From: Inia geoffrensis
Taxonomy: Eukaryota; Chordata; Mammalia; Artiodactyla; Iniidae
DNA length: 64,000 nucleotides
Assembly (NCBI GenBank): GCA_036417435.1
Contig: CM070915.1
Location: 79,919,799-79,983,798, forward strand
Direction of reading: 5' to 3'
Shown here: positions 31,401-43,739 of the stretch, one piece after another
Layout of the letters: every line of letters starts with the position of its first letter
How positions within the stretch are numbered: position 1 is the stretch's first letter
Notes under the pieces: generated by a model
Seen by the model: the letters and a program-made list of their open reading frames with translations, nothing else
Databases searched by the model: none
Told to the model about the DNA's origin: nothing
Made by a program: the position numbers and the translations under genes

Positions 31401-34400
31401 GCAGCCCATCCAAGCAGCACCGGCCAGGGCAGGGCCTTCACTACGGCAAGAACCATCCCAGGGCCGGCGCGACATCCAGCCTGCCCCCCTGCCCCTCCCC
31501 CGCCCCCCAGCCATGCTGCCTAATTTCGTTTAGTTCCAGAGAGTCAATAAATTTATTATTTTAAAGGAAAATGAAAACATTCCAGAAGAACATTCGAGTA
31601 TAATTTCAAGCTCAAAAGAACACAAAGATCACTTTACAAAGAAGTTCTATAATGAATGAACTCTTCATGGGGGGTGGCGAGAAGAAGGAAAAATAAAGCT
31701 GGATTTTTCCTCAGGATCAACTCAGCCCTTTAATTCTGACTCTCGGTTACTAACAAAACATTCTCCTGTGCAGAGCTTCACCCCACAGCTTTATCAAGCA
31801 GGAAACTATGGGAACCTTCACCGAAAGTGATTCGTGTATTTTTCTAATAAATCATCAGCTTTGCTATTGTCCTTTCAATAAAATTTTAGGAAAGAAAGAA
31901 AACTAAATTCTTCAGAATTCAAAACCTGTTGACAGATGTTGCTGTTTCCCTGGCTTTCCTCTGTAAAGTACTCCAGAAGAGTCAAAGAAAAATACATTTT
32001 TAAAAGAAAGAAAAAGAAAAAAATAATTTTTTTAAATGGAGAATCTAAATGGAAAGTAACACTAGGAAAAATATATTCATAGGGAAAGAGGAAGTGTCAG
32101 CTGGAGGCGGGGCAGGGGGAGCCTGCATGGCCTGGCCTTGTGCCCCTTCCCCGGGCACATGTAAAGAAAAATAAAAAGTGGGCACGCACGAAAAAGTGAG
32201 TGTAACTGACCACAGTCAGGTCACAGTGTTCTGCTGAGAACCCCTTGGAAAGGGTGCTGCAGGAAGTTCTGAAATCCTAACAGCTCAGGGCCAACACCGG
32301 GTTGGTTGTGTCCGTGAAGGTCTTCTCCGACCAGCGATCAGCCAGCACGAGAGGTAACAGAGTTTTATAAGGAAGCCTCTAGAGAGAAAACAGGTTTTAT
32401 TTCCCCGTTACCTGAGGGCTGCCGAGACCCAGGTAGGTGTTCAGCCGTCGGCCCGGTTCCTTCCCTGGAAGAGTGTGGGGGCGTTTCCTGTCCACCCTTC
32501 ACTGCTAGGAAGAGCAGCGATGGCCTCGTCTACGCTGATCCCCAGGCGGCGCGACTCGGGGGCACCATCCCCATCACAACCATTTGGAAGGTGATTCTTC
32601 TGTCTACACACTGTAGATTCGCCGTCAGTTTTGTAGGACAAGTGGAAGAGAGAGAAGGACAAAGCAGGTAAGAACCGGCCAAACAATGTCCTTTAGCCTT
32701 GCTAAGACCCAAACCTGCGCCTCCTTCCTGCGGTTACAGCTGCGAGCCGCGCGCGTGGATCCCTCTCCACACAGTGAAGGGCGCAGAGGCACCCGGTGGG
32801 CGCTGCGGGCATGCGGGGTCCTGGGCACCGCTGGGCGCCTGGCCGCTCTGGACTCACGGGAGAAGTGGGAGGGAAGCAGCAGGCGGTGCAATCAGGCTGC
32901 ACTGAGGGCACGTGCAGGAGGAACACCCAGGGCCACGCAGTACGGGGTCCACAGCGTGCTGCACCCCGTTCTGAGGGCAGCCCAAAGCCAGGCACACCCA
33001 CCCCCGATCCCTCCTCTAAGGGGCTCTCACACTTGGGGCCACTCCGCCCGCCCTCGCCCCCCAGGGCCAGCCTGGACGCCCCCTGCGCCCAGAGCCCACT
33101 GCAGTCGTCACACCTGCCATCCTAAGGCTGCTGCTCTGCCCGGCCGGGTCCTTCCCACCAAATCACAGTACAGGAGCTCCCTCCAGACTGTAAACCCCCA
33201 CTCCCTCCCTGATCTGCACCTGGCCTCCCCATGCCTCACCAAGGTCTGTGGTTAAGACAGGCAGGCAGCCCGGGGTGTACAGTGTCTGCACCCTCACACC
33301 TACCACACCTGCCGCCCAGCTGGCCAGGTGACTTCGCCTCTTGGGCGCTTCCTCTAGAAAAAGCAACGCCACCCCTGCTTCTCTGCTCCAGTGTAACAGC
33401 TGCTGTCTGTCCCACTCACTGGGAAAGGCAGAGATTCTCTTTCTCCATTACTTCAAACTTTCCTTTAAATCTTCAGTTACTGTGTCTCCTTTCAGACATC
33501 AGAGGCCTTCCTCCCACGGGCAAACTCCCAGGGGTGGCAGGAGCTCTGGGCTGGGAGTAAGGAGCCGCACCCTGACACCTGCACCGGGCCCGGGAACCTG
33601 GGCCGGGTCCCCTCCAAGCCCTGAGGCTCTGCGTCCTTACTGAAACCATGATGCTGGTCCCACAGAGCTCTGAGGATCATGCCAGCCCTCCAGGGAGGCC
33701 ACCAGAGTGGAGCTGGCTGGGTCAGGGCTTCCCATACTCCACGATGGCCGTTTGCAACTCTGGTGACAGCCTCTGGGCAAGGGCACTTACTGCCCCTCGT
33801 TGGCACACGAATGTCAGTGGAGAAACTATCCCTGAATAGTTTCAGTGCTGTTTATGGGTCCAATGGTTCACAAATGCTTTCCTTTCTAAACCTAGACATT
33901 GCCCTCAGATGGTCCTCTTCCCAGAATTCATCCTTCCATGTCTCTCCCTGTGAGTCCCTCTAATGTAAAAATATTTGGCAGCTTTTTCCAAAAAAGGTTC
34001 AGCTACCTAAAATCAAGAGTTTCTATAATTTAATCTGGTTATGAAATCCCTTAAGGAAAAATAATGATGAAAAGCTTTCTGGCGGGGAAGTTATATTGTG
34101 GAAAAACGACCTTGCTACTTATGAAGTCGGGTTCACTTCTGAATAGCTAAATGTATGCCCAGAAATGTACATACTATGAGATGTGGTTTCCCTTTGAAGG
34201 TCTGAGCTGTGCTGAGTGCTGGGGTGTGTGGGGTGTCTTTGGGATGATGTAAAGCAGGTCAGACTCTCATTACCCAGAAGAAGGGCTGACTCCAGATCTA
34301 GCAACGGGGAGTCACAGCTTTGCATCAGATTGTGATCCTTTCACTCAAGGCAACAAATTTCTCAATAAATGAAAACATTGTTTCAACAGAGAAACTGCTG

Positions 34401-34560
34401 CTGAAGATTCAGTGAGTACTTTTTCAAATTCTGTTTCTATTCTCACATAAGAGGATTAATCACAAGTAGTTTATAACGTCTCAAAGAATTCAAGGATCAA
34501 TGAAAAAAATGTTAAAGTCTTGACTTAGCATGAAGATGATTTCTGCTCTTAACACGTCTT
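31401..34560. other. Unassigned, alternating AT- and GC-rich
   Basis: 31.5-32.06 kb is AT-rich, with an A-rich low-complexity tract at about 31996-32040. 32.4-33.86 kb is GC-rich with chance open frames. 33.86-34.56 kb is AT-rich. I recognise no exon or repeat with confidence. Confidence 0.4.
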
Positions 34561-36130
34561 CCTTGTTTGGAAGACAATGACAGCGTCAGGCATTACCTCC
34601 TGGAGGCACCTGAGAAATGCCTCCCCCTTTTGTGTTCCAGGACACGGATCCACGACAGCACCCTGTGTCCTGATTGGAGCCACCTCTCCTCCTTCCTCCC
34701 CTGGGGACTCGGTGAGACCTGCCCCCCTCTCACACCAGGACCATGTCCACCTTCCTCCGCATATACCCGCCCCGCTGCCTCCCTGCTGCTCCAGCCCGTG
34801 TGGAGTTGCCCCCTGACTGCCCCACGACCCTGCCCCCGTTTCAGCTCCTCAGCCTGGATCCGACCTCTCGTGTCCCCGAGCCCCCACGACCCCCAGGTCA
34901 CGGGCTTCAGGGCTCTTGGTGTCCATCCTGACAGGTGGTCCAGAGATTCAAAAGGCGGTTTATCACCCAATGTTGTGCTCAGGGTGGCCGGGAAGGACCC
35001 CCACCCACTGGGAACCGACAGCTCTCCAGTGTGGGCCAGCGGGATTTGTAAGTCTGCGTTTGCCCTTGATTCCAGACTAGATTTCAGACTGAAGCTCTAA
35101 GCTGTCTCTCTCTCTCCACGTAGTACGTTTATGCGTCTGTGATTCAGAAAGGTCTTCCCCTCTCCTGTGTGTGTACGTAACACTTGCTACCTCCCGACGG
35201 TGTTAGCAAATTAGATCATAAAATCTTTAAAATCATAAACACTGTGGAGACAAATGTTGTGTTTCCATAGAAACCCGAGCACACCCCGAGGTCCTTCAGG
35301 CCTGGCCCTGCACACTGTCACCCGCCCCACAGACTGCAGACCCTCCCCTTTCTCGAGACATCCCCGCAAACGACCCTCCTCCCCACGGCAACCACGCCCT
35401 AACTGTCTAACCACAATAATGTTGAGGGGTTTTCAATGTACATAATGTAACAAAAGACAGGAGAAGAACTCTGTCATGAACTTCTCCATCTTAAACTTCC
35501 CACCCATGACACCCACGAGAGGGTTTCTTCACTGGGTGGCAAGTTGTTCATCACATTGTGTGAAATTTTCACTGAGACAGTTTATCAGTGTAGACACGGC
35601 TCGTCAAACCTGAACGGTGAGGCATCAGCATAGCTCATGGGTTCCAATACAAGCTGACAAACGCAGGAAGGGTGCGATGTGCACTTGCACACACACGTGT
35701 GTGTGGAGGCTCTATGACACCACCCACAAAAAGGGTCTGCACACTGTCACCCCTGGTGACAAGGACGACCCCCAATCCCAGCTCTTGGCCCCAAATGTAA
35801 CTCTTCACCTGAAAGGCACCAGGTTCCCTGGAGACGCGGCTGGCTGCGGGCAGGGCCGGGAAAGCGCAAGGTGAGCAGAAGTGCGGACGTTTTGTAAGGA
35901 CACGGAAGCCGCCTTGACAGGGCTCTCAGTGGCCAAATGGGAGCCAATCTGAACATCAGAACACAAGCGATGGTGAGGAACTACAACCCTCGGACTGAAA
36001 CGGGAGTCCGTGCGGTCTCACCTTAGTAATAAAAACCTTACAGGAAAGAGGAAGTTCTCCCTTGCAGTAGAACAGCAGCCGCTAAATGCAGGAAGAATTA
36101 AAAATACACCTCGCCTGTCAGCTATTCTGG
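34561..36130. other. Unassigned sequence
   Basis: A 177-codon plus-strand frame at 34567-35100 is proline/serine-rich with no domain. I recognise no repeat. Confidence 0.4.
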
Positions 36131-36349
36131 CAAGAAACATCAGTGGGTGAGGCATGAGACTTTAAGTAGTTTCAAAGACATCTCCAAACCAAATACTTAT
36201 CGCTACAAAGAGAACCAGAGGGGAGGAAAAGCTGGCATAGGGCTTCTTAACTACGTGGTCAAACTCAGCGTCACTGGTAACGAGAAAAATCACCATCGAC
36301 TGCCCCCGGATAAGACCGTTGCTTTGGTATTCTGGCCAAAATACGTACA

Positions 36350-36640
36350 AACCAGGTCTAATCGTGAGGGAACTCTGGATCACCCCAAACAGAGGGGAAT
36401 TCTAGAAAATTACTAGCAGTAATTTTTTTTAAATGTCAAGGCCCCCAAAGTCAAGGGAACACAGAGACACTGTTCCAGATCAAAGGTGGTGAAGAGCCAC
36501 GACGAGGAGGAAGTGGGCCTGGGTTCCACACCTTCCCGGTAAAGGTGGTTGTTGTGACACTTGGACACGTTTGAATGGGGCATTGGTGCAACTCTGGCTA
36601 AGTTCCAAATTGCTCCTAAATAAAAAGTTTACTTTAAAAA
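36350..36640 (+). mobile_element. Probable old L1 3' UTR (plus strand)
   Basis: Words in order: AATGTCAAGGCCCCCAAAG, CACTGTTCCAGATCAAAGG, GTGGGCCTGGGTTCCACACC, then AAATTGCTCCTAAATAAAAA. This is the typical 3' UTR layout of old L1M elements, ending in the polyadenylation region. 36131-36350 may be part of the same element. Confidence 0.6.
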
Positions 36641-39037
36641 TGTCTTTCTCTCTTTCTCGTTTTTGCCTGTGACTGGTGAAATCGTTTGGTTGTATTTAAA
36701 TGGTTGAGAATTATATTTTACAAATGCATTTGAGCATATGTGTATGAGACAGACAGCCAGATGGACAAACAGATGGGCAGACCGATGGACAGACACACAG
36801 ATAATGTTTTAAATTTCAGTTAAATACGTATGCACGTGACATCACAAACCTTTAGACACAAATACAAACTCTTCCATACTTTATATCAATTTAAATTTCT
36901 CTCTCCAATATTGTTTTCCAAAATCGACAGTTGAGAAGTAAATTAGAAATGCAAAAATGGTGTTTCAAGAAGCCGTGAGTTATAACCTTTCAGGAAGTGG
37001 GACACCCCACGAGCGGCAGCAGTCTCTGTGCGGACTTCTGAAAGCATGGTCTCTAATTCTTCAAACGTGGATCAGAAGACCCTTAGTTCTCTCTCTAATT
37101 TCACTTCAAGGACATAACCCTCAGCTGTTAATGCCAGCAGCCCAGTGGGCTCCGACCCCAGCGCTGCTCCCCCGAGGGTGACGCGGACTGAAACACCCCC
37201 CCCCCCGTCCCGCTTGACGCTGAGCTGCTGCCCAGGGCACCCCCTGCCCCCCTTGGCCCTGCAAGCAGCACAGGACACAGTTCCCCGGGGAAGCAGGGGA
37301 GGGTCACCACCCACAGAGGCCCAGGAGGGGAGGGGTCGGCACCCATGAGGGGTCCCCTGGATGAACCACACGTGCACTTTACACCCAGTGACAGATTCAT
37401 TTGTGGGCCTTTTCCCAGAGCCATTTCTTTCCCACCCCGTCAACAGTTACAAAGCCATTCCTGAGACGCTGAACACCGACCAAGTCCTCAGAACAGAGCT
37501 TGAACTTATGATTAAAGATGTGACCCCAGATCCTAAGCAAACACAATGACGACCCTAGATACTTTAAATCCCATCTTCCTCCTCCTGCCGCCCAATCCTC
37601 AAACGTCCTTTCCTATTTCTAAGGTTCGCCCAGACTCCGTGAGGATCTCTGAGTCTTGTCCTCTGGCGTCTCCCCGGCAAAGCATCTCGACCAGTGGCGT
37701 CTTAGAGGGTCTCTGGAAACCACCGGCCCGGGGTGGGCAGGCGCATCCAGACTCTGAGCCTGGGAGCAGCCAGCCAGCCAACACCCCAATGTCAGGACAG
37801 GCTGTGGGGAAAGCAGCGTTGCCTCGGCCTGTGCTCCCCCAGGATGATTAAAATCAGTGTTTCCTATTCTTCCCCAAAACATCTCGTCCTAAACCCTGGA
37901 CACTGCTGTGGACTGGGAACCAGCTGAGGCCAGCGGTCAGGCAGGCGGGGGCCGCGGGGCCCGTGCTGTCCCAGGGTTTGTTTACTGGACTCCCTTCGCG
38001 GCTCTGCAAACTTGGGGTTTTGCAATCTTGTCCTGAGAGGCTTGAATGAAGTCTTTATATGTAATTCAGTCATTTCAGGGCTGGTCTAGGCCACGGGCCT
38101 GCGTATTTATTTACACTTCGTGACCCGAGGTTAGCTCATTTCATGGCTGTAACTGTGATCTGCTCTTCGGGGCCCACCTCTGTGCCACGGAGCACACCCT
38201 GGACGTGGACAAACATGCGCAGGAAAACCAATTTCTCACAAAGCGCCTTTAAACAAAATCCTCACCCCTGCATCTTGACAAAAGGCAGCTTATCTCCCTG
38301 CAAACGGTGGTGAACGGGGCGGGGGGCTCCCTGCCGGGGCCACCAGCCAAGCAGCAGGAGGCTCAGCGGGAACCCCCGCCGCCCTGCCCGGTGGGCAGTC
38401 TCCTCCTCCAGGGAAGGAGGGAACCAGCTTCCAGGAGGACTGGGCCAGGGAAGGGGGCCTGGCTCGTAGCGCAGGCGCCGCTGTGGCCAGACTCGGCTGG
38501 GTCGCCTTCTCTCTCCCTCTTCGTCCAGCTGGGCATTTGCTGCCAGGCCTTGTTTCGTTTTGTTTTTTGACTAGTTCTCAGGTTTAAGGCAGATCCTGAG
38601 GTCACAGATGAGGTGCTGCGCAGACGGGAGGGTCCTCGTCTCCAACCACCCACGGGCTCCCCCTGAGGCCGTGTGGTCGACAGGAAAGCAGGCACAGGCT
38701 CGTGGCTCCTGGCGTGAGGCTGGGGACGGGGACGCAGAGCTGACAGCACGTCCGAGTGCGGGAACAAGAGGATTTCCCTCCAGTAGAGGCCTCGGTGGCC
38801 ACCGAAGTGCCGGACGGGGCGCAGTCGCGCGGGACACACGGTGCAGAGACGGGCTCGGTGCCCGCGCATCTCAGCATCACGGAGGAGTGGAGGGGGCTCT
38901 GATCTAGACCCTCCACACCTGGTCCACACCTGGTCCACCCGCTCATGCTTCACTTGCTGTCCCGACTGAGAAGGGCGGAGCATGAGACCGTCGCTTGCAC
39001 CCGAAGGAGCTCCAGGACCTCGTACACAGCCGCTCCT
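36641..39037. other. Unassigned, with degenerate (GACA)n-type tract at 36748-36802
   Basis: The tract is built from AGAC, AGAT and GGAC four-base words with many changes. The rest holds no recognisable gene. The 308-codon minus-strand frame at 38363-39289 has no domain and lies in GC-rich DNA. Confidence 0.5.
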
Positions 39038-39070
39038 GGCCCCGCCCCGCCCCGCGGCCCCGCCCCGCCC
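39038..39070. promoter_or_regulatory. Cluster of GC boxes
   Basis: Several overlapping CCCCGCCCC elements (Sp/KLF-type binding motifs) lie within a moderately CpG-rich stretch (about 38.96-39.25 kb). No exon is recognised nearby, so promoter activity is only a possibility. Confidence 0.4.
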
Positions 39071-39644
39071 ATGACCCCATCCAAAGCGTTTCCTGACCTC
39101 GGCAGCCAGAGCCTGGGAGCCCCCGTGGCCGCTGCCCTCGGCCCTGCATCCGCTCGACCACCAGCTCCTCCTGAAAGAACCCCCGGCCCCGTTGCCCTTC
39201 CACTCCCGACCCACAGCCTGCGGGGCGTCCACTTGGTCCTCACCCTCTGCGGCCCTGACCCTGCCCACAGCCCGTCCCCAGCCTGACACCCAGCACGCGG
39301 CCTTACCACCTCCACAGCCTGATGCACAGTGCGCACAGTGCGGGGCGGCGTCGAGCCTGTGCTCCTGAGCATTTGTTCAACACCCACGTGTGCAAGTGAC
39401 AGAAGGATGCTCTGGAAAGAACTGACGGAGGAACGCACTGGACTCGGCCTCGTTTGGGGTGTACGTCTTCTTCTCAGGTTTGAGCAAAACTGAAAGGCGC
39501 TAAAGCATTCCCAGGTCACTGCGCCGCCAGGTCACCTGGCGGACCTGTGGCTCCGGCCCCCCGCCCGGAGGCTCTGAGCTGTGGGCGCTGCCCAGGGCTG
39601 ACCTGCGAGCCCCTGAGTTTCTGGCTCCCTCAAAGGAACGTGGC
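39071..39644. other. Unassigned GC-rich sequence
   Basis: I recognise no gene or repeat. Confidence 0.4.
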
Positions 39645-39800
39645 GGTGTGGCCGAGCCAGGGGTTCAAACCCCACCTCTGCTGCCTCCCAGCCTCCCGGC
39701 CCGCCTGAACCTCAGTTCCCGAATCTGTAAACTGTGGATGATGTATAAATATGGAAGCTGTATGGAAATTAAAGGCTCAGCTAATTTAAACAGTACTTGT
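39645..39800 (+). mobile_element. MIR SINE (plus strand)
   Basis: Sense MIR order: GGGGTTCAAACCCCACCTCT (for GGGTTCGAATCCCGGCTCTG), then GAACCTCAGTTCCCGAATCT and GTAAACTGTGGATGATG, then a short A/T-rich end. Confidence 0.7.
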
Positions 39801-40427
39801 TAATGGCAGTGGCAAATTCTTCTATCCTAATCAGATTTCATTAATTGGACAAATTGTCCCTCCTGAAAAAAATTACAGCCATGGACTGTGCCCTGCAGCA
39901 GGGGAAGAGGCCCATGGAAGGAGTACTTTCTGTTTAACCACAGTTCCAACAGCACACTTTTGGTGGCTGTGTTTCACTGTCAGGAAGCAGAGAGAATTAT
40001 TTCTCAAGATGAGAATGGTCACTGTTTCATTTTCCCAGGGATAGCTTTGGAGGAGCCATCAGGAGACAACTGCATTCGGCTTTTGCTCTGGATCCGCTGA
40101 CAGCTGGCCTGCGTGGATTAACACCCCTGGGCCTCCACACAGGTCCGGCTGGGCTGGAGGCTCAGCTGAATTCCCAGGACAGCCTGTGGTGCTATCGGAG
40201 CTGTTTCCTGGCCAGGACACAGGACCATGGGGCAGGACACAGGTAGGAGAAAGCAAACCTGGACCCAGGGGCTTTGTCACGTTCCAAAGTCGCCTGAACC
40301 TTGCAGGGTAAGCTAACGACAGGACATGATGTGGAATTTGACTCGTAACTACACTTGACACAGAATCTTCATTCAGAAAGTCACTTTCATAGACAAAAAT
40401 ACTAATAAGTGAAAAATAAAAGCAAAT
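39801..40427. other. Unassigned sequence
   Basis: I recognise no gene or repeat. Confidence 0.4.
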
Positions 40428-40793
40428 CTATTCTTCCTTTTCTTTTTATAAAATTTTTATTTTGGGCTGTGTTGGGTCTTCGTTGCTGCGTGCGGGCTTT
40501 CTCTAGCTGCAGCAAGCAGGGGCTACTCTTCGTTGTGGTGCGCGGGCTTCTCATTGCGGCGGCTTCTCTTGTTGAGGAGCACAGGCTCTAGGCACGCAGG
40601 CTTCAGCAGCTGCAGCACACGGGCTCAGTAGTTGTGGCTTGCTGGCTCTAGAGCGCAGGCTCAGTAGTTGTGGCGCACGGGCTTAGTTGCTCCGCGGCAT
40701 GTGGGATCTTCCCGGACCAGGGCTCGAACCCGTGTCCCCTGCATTGGCAGGCAGATTCTTAACCACTGTGCCACCAGGGAAGCCCTATTCTTC
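40428..40793 (-). mobile_element. CHR-1-type long SINE (minus strand)
   Basis: The element spans about 40437-40785 on the minus strand, with the A-rich tail seen as TTTTTATTTTGGGCTGTGTT and the head ending CCACCAGGGAAGCCC. Direct repeats CTATTCTTC flank it (40428-40436 and 40785-40793). The body has the same repeated modules as the element at 27305. Confidence 0.95.
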
Positions 40794-41439
40794 ATTTTCA
40801 AAAGAGCGTAAAAAAAAAAGAGCTGGGGTGATTTTGGACACAGATTCCCAGGCCCTAGGGACACAGAGTGTCCAGTGCTTTCCGAGCTTCTTGTCCTCAC
40901 GGGGACGCTGAAGCTGAAAGGATCTCTCCTTCCCTGCTGGAGGGTCGTCATTTCCCAGGCGCGGCCGGCCCCTTGGAGGCTCAGGCAGCAGCCCTGCCCT
41001 CACTGCGGTGGCCTGGGGACAGAGGACTCTGGCCAGAGAAAGCATTTATCTTTAGAGTGTCACTTCGTTACTCCCCCAAATGATAACTGCTTGGATTACT
41101 TATTATTAAATCAGAAGGGGCAGGAATCTCAAATCTAATTTGGTTTTCACTATTTGCACGCTATGTTTATCTTTCACTCATTACTTAGCTTGGGAAATTA
41201 TGAGAAAGAATTGACTATTCAGTCCCTTGTCTGCAAGTTTTCATCTGCTCCTTCTCGGCTGCAGCCCTTCCTTCTCAGCTGCTTGCATTGTTGGAATATA
41301 AAGGGCCCATCAGGCTTGCATTTATTCACAAACACTCCAAAACTCACAAGGGAAAGCCTTAAGTAAAGCATACGAGAAATCGTTCCACACATATGCTGCC
41401 CCGTGGGGCCCAGGGAGCAGGCAGTCTCCACGGGCATCA
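40794..41439. other. Unassigned sequence
   Basis: I recognise no gene or repeat. Confidence 0.4.
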
Positions 41440-42725
41440 GCTTCACAGGTGAGCCCCTTGAAGGGAGAAGTAACCCCTGTTTAGTATGAGAACGTTAGGG
41501 GTTCGACCAAAGTGATAACACGGAGCCTCCTGAGTGCCCTGCTCCCATAGACCCACTGAAGGAATAGCTATACACGGAGTAACTTCCTCTGAACCAAACA
41601 CAGAAACCAGCTGATGGACTCCTATCATCACTCGAATAAGAAACGCCCACACTGAGATGCGTAGGAAAGGCTGAGATGCCACGAACCCCCGCAGCACAGG
41701 CTGTGACATCGGGAGGTGACCCCAGTGCCCAGCTCCTTCCGAGCAGGGAACGGTTTCGACCCCACATTTGGAACCCCAACTTTTAAGACTCCCACCAAGG
41801 GGCAGGCCCCAAAATACTTGCTCTGAAGGAGGTGAGGATTGCATTGTCAAGATGGTAACAAACAAGGAAGGAGTAATTAACTGCATGTGACCACTCACCA
41901 GAGCTGTCCCCCGAGGGCTGAGCTGACAGAAACACCCGTGTCCCAGTGTTTCCCTGAAAGGGACTCATCTGCACACTTGTCAAGCTTCTAATTAGGCACT
42001 CATATAGGGACTGGCTGCTACGAACCTCCCCAGAAACAGGGAAGCGGCAGACACCTCCCTGCCCTCCCCACCAAGACCTCAGTGTCTCCCTGGAAGGAGT
42101 TTGTACACATGTCTGACACCTCAGTGTTTGCGGCTACCCCAGAGACGGGCCCCCGATCCCCTGGGTCTGGTGGAAGTGGGGCTTCCATTCAGGAGCCCCA
42201 CAGACAGTTACAAAGAAGCAGTTATTGGCACAGGGCCGCCTCCACTCCCCACAGCCACATCCCAGGGTGCAGTGCAGAGGGAGCAGCCCCAAATGCCCAC
42301 CTTCCACTTGCTGCCCAGAAGGGGCTCAACTACGGACATTCCCAGCTGCGGCCAGAGGGTCTGCTTCCCAGTCACCTTGTGTCTAGGCGTGGAATGTGGT
42401 CCTCTCCTTGGCAACACCAGTGGGTCTTGGCACCCCCTCAACTATTGGGAGTGACTGAGAATAAAGAAGGTGGCTAGGACAATCACAAAGGTTTGAGAGG
42501 CAGACAAGAGCTTGGGCTGAGTTCACTGATGAAATTCAATTCCTACATTAGATCATTCTGTCAAGACTGGGAGGGGAGGCTGCTTTATCTAGTGAGCAGA
42601 AACCAACACAGAGAGTCAAGGAACATGAAGAAAAGAGAAATGTGTTTCAAACAGAAGAACAACATAAATGTCCAGAAACAGATCTTAATGAAATGGAGAT
42701 AAGTGATTTACCTGATAGAGACTTC

Positions 42726-42950
42726 AAAATAACTATCATAGGGCTTCCCTTGTGGCGCAGTGGTTGAGAGTCCACCTGCCGATGCAGGGGACGTGGGTTC
42801 GTGCTCCGTTCTGGGAGGATCCCACGTGCCACGGAGCGGCTGGACCCATGAGCTGTGGCTGCTGGGCCTGTGTGTCCGGGGCCTGTGCTCCGCAACGGGA
42901 GAGGCCACAACAGTGAGAGCCCACGTACCGCAAAAAAAATAACTATCGTA
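42726..42950 (+). mobile_element. CHR-2-type SINE (plus strand) nested in L1
   Basis: The SINE is about 42741-42939, with head GGGCTTCCCTTGTGGCGCAG. Target duplications AAAATAACTATCATA (42726-42740) and AAAATAACTATCGTA (42936-42950) differ by one base. L1 sequence continues without loss on both sides. Confidence 0.96.
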
Positions 42951-43039
42951 AAGATGCTTATCAAGATCAGGAGACCAATGCATGATGAGCAAAGAGAATT
43001 CCAAACAAAGAGACAGGAAATATAAAAAAGAACCAAACA

Positions 43040-43738
43040 GAAATCACAGAACTTATTGCAATGTAAACCAATATAAAGCAGGGGTAACTATACTTATATC
43101 AGACAAAACAGACTTTAAAACCAAAGACTGTAACGAGAGACAAAGAAGGTCATTATATGGGAAGGTCATAATAAAGGGGTTGATTCATCAATAGGATATA
43201 CCTTTGCTAAACATTTATGCATCCAACATAGGGGCACCTAAATATAAAAAGCAAATTTTAATTGATATGAAGGGAGCAATAGACAGAAGTACAATAATAA
43301 TAGGGGATGTTCAAAAATAGCTGGGTCACTCAGACAGAAAATCAGTAAGATTTAAACTACACATTAGATCAGATAGACCTAATAGACATTTGCAGAACAT
43401 TCCATTCAATATCGGCAGAATTCACATTCTTTCAAGGACAAATGGAACATTCTCTGGGACAGATTATGTGTTAGGTCACAAAACAAGTCTTAATAAGCAA
43501 GAAGACCAAAATCATATCAAGCGTCTTTTCTGACCACAGTGGTATGAAACTAGAAATCAATTATAAGATGAAAACTAGAAAATTCACAAACATGTGCAGA
43601 TGAAACAATGTGCTCCTGAACAACCCATGGGTCAAAGAAGAAATGAAAAGAGAAATAAAAAATATCTTGAGACAAATGAAAATGAAAACACAACATACCA
43701 AAATTTATGAATGCAGCAAAAGCAGTTCTAAGAGAAGT
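43040..43738 (+). pseudogene. L1 ORF2 endonuclease-domain relic
   Basis: The nucleotide order follows the ORF2 endonuclease: ATATCAGACAAAACAGACTT, ACATTTATGCATCCAACATA (the TLLNIYAPN-type region), GGGGATGTTCA (for GGAGACTTCAA), CTGACCACAGTGGTATG (the SDHNGI-type region) and CATGGGTCAAAGAAGAAAT. Frames are broken repeatedly, so it is non-functional. Confidence 0.85.
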
Positions 43739-43739
43739 T

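Larger units (their letters stand above)
41440..43738 (+). mobile_element. LINE-1 5' half (plus strand), with SINE insertion
   Basis: From about 42480 the order is that of an old L1: a pre-ORF1/ORF1 start with ATGAAATGGAGATAAGTGAT, then a CHR SINE, then the ORF2 endonuclease region from about 43040. 41440-42480 looks like its GC-richer 5' UTR (for example GGGGCAGGCCCCAAAATACT), with less certainty. It stops at 43738, where a second L1 in the opposite orientation begins. Confidence 0.75.

Noticed and set aside
38363..39289. 308-codon minus-strand open frame
   Set aside because: Compositional effect of GC-rich sequence. It overlaps several other frames and has no domain.
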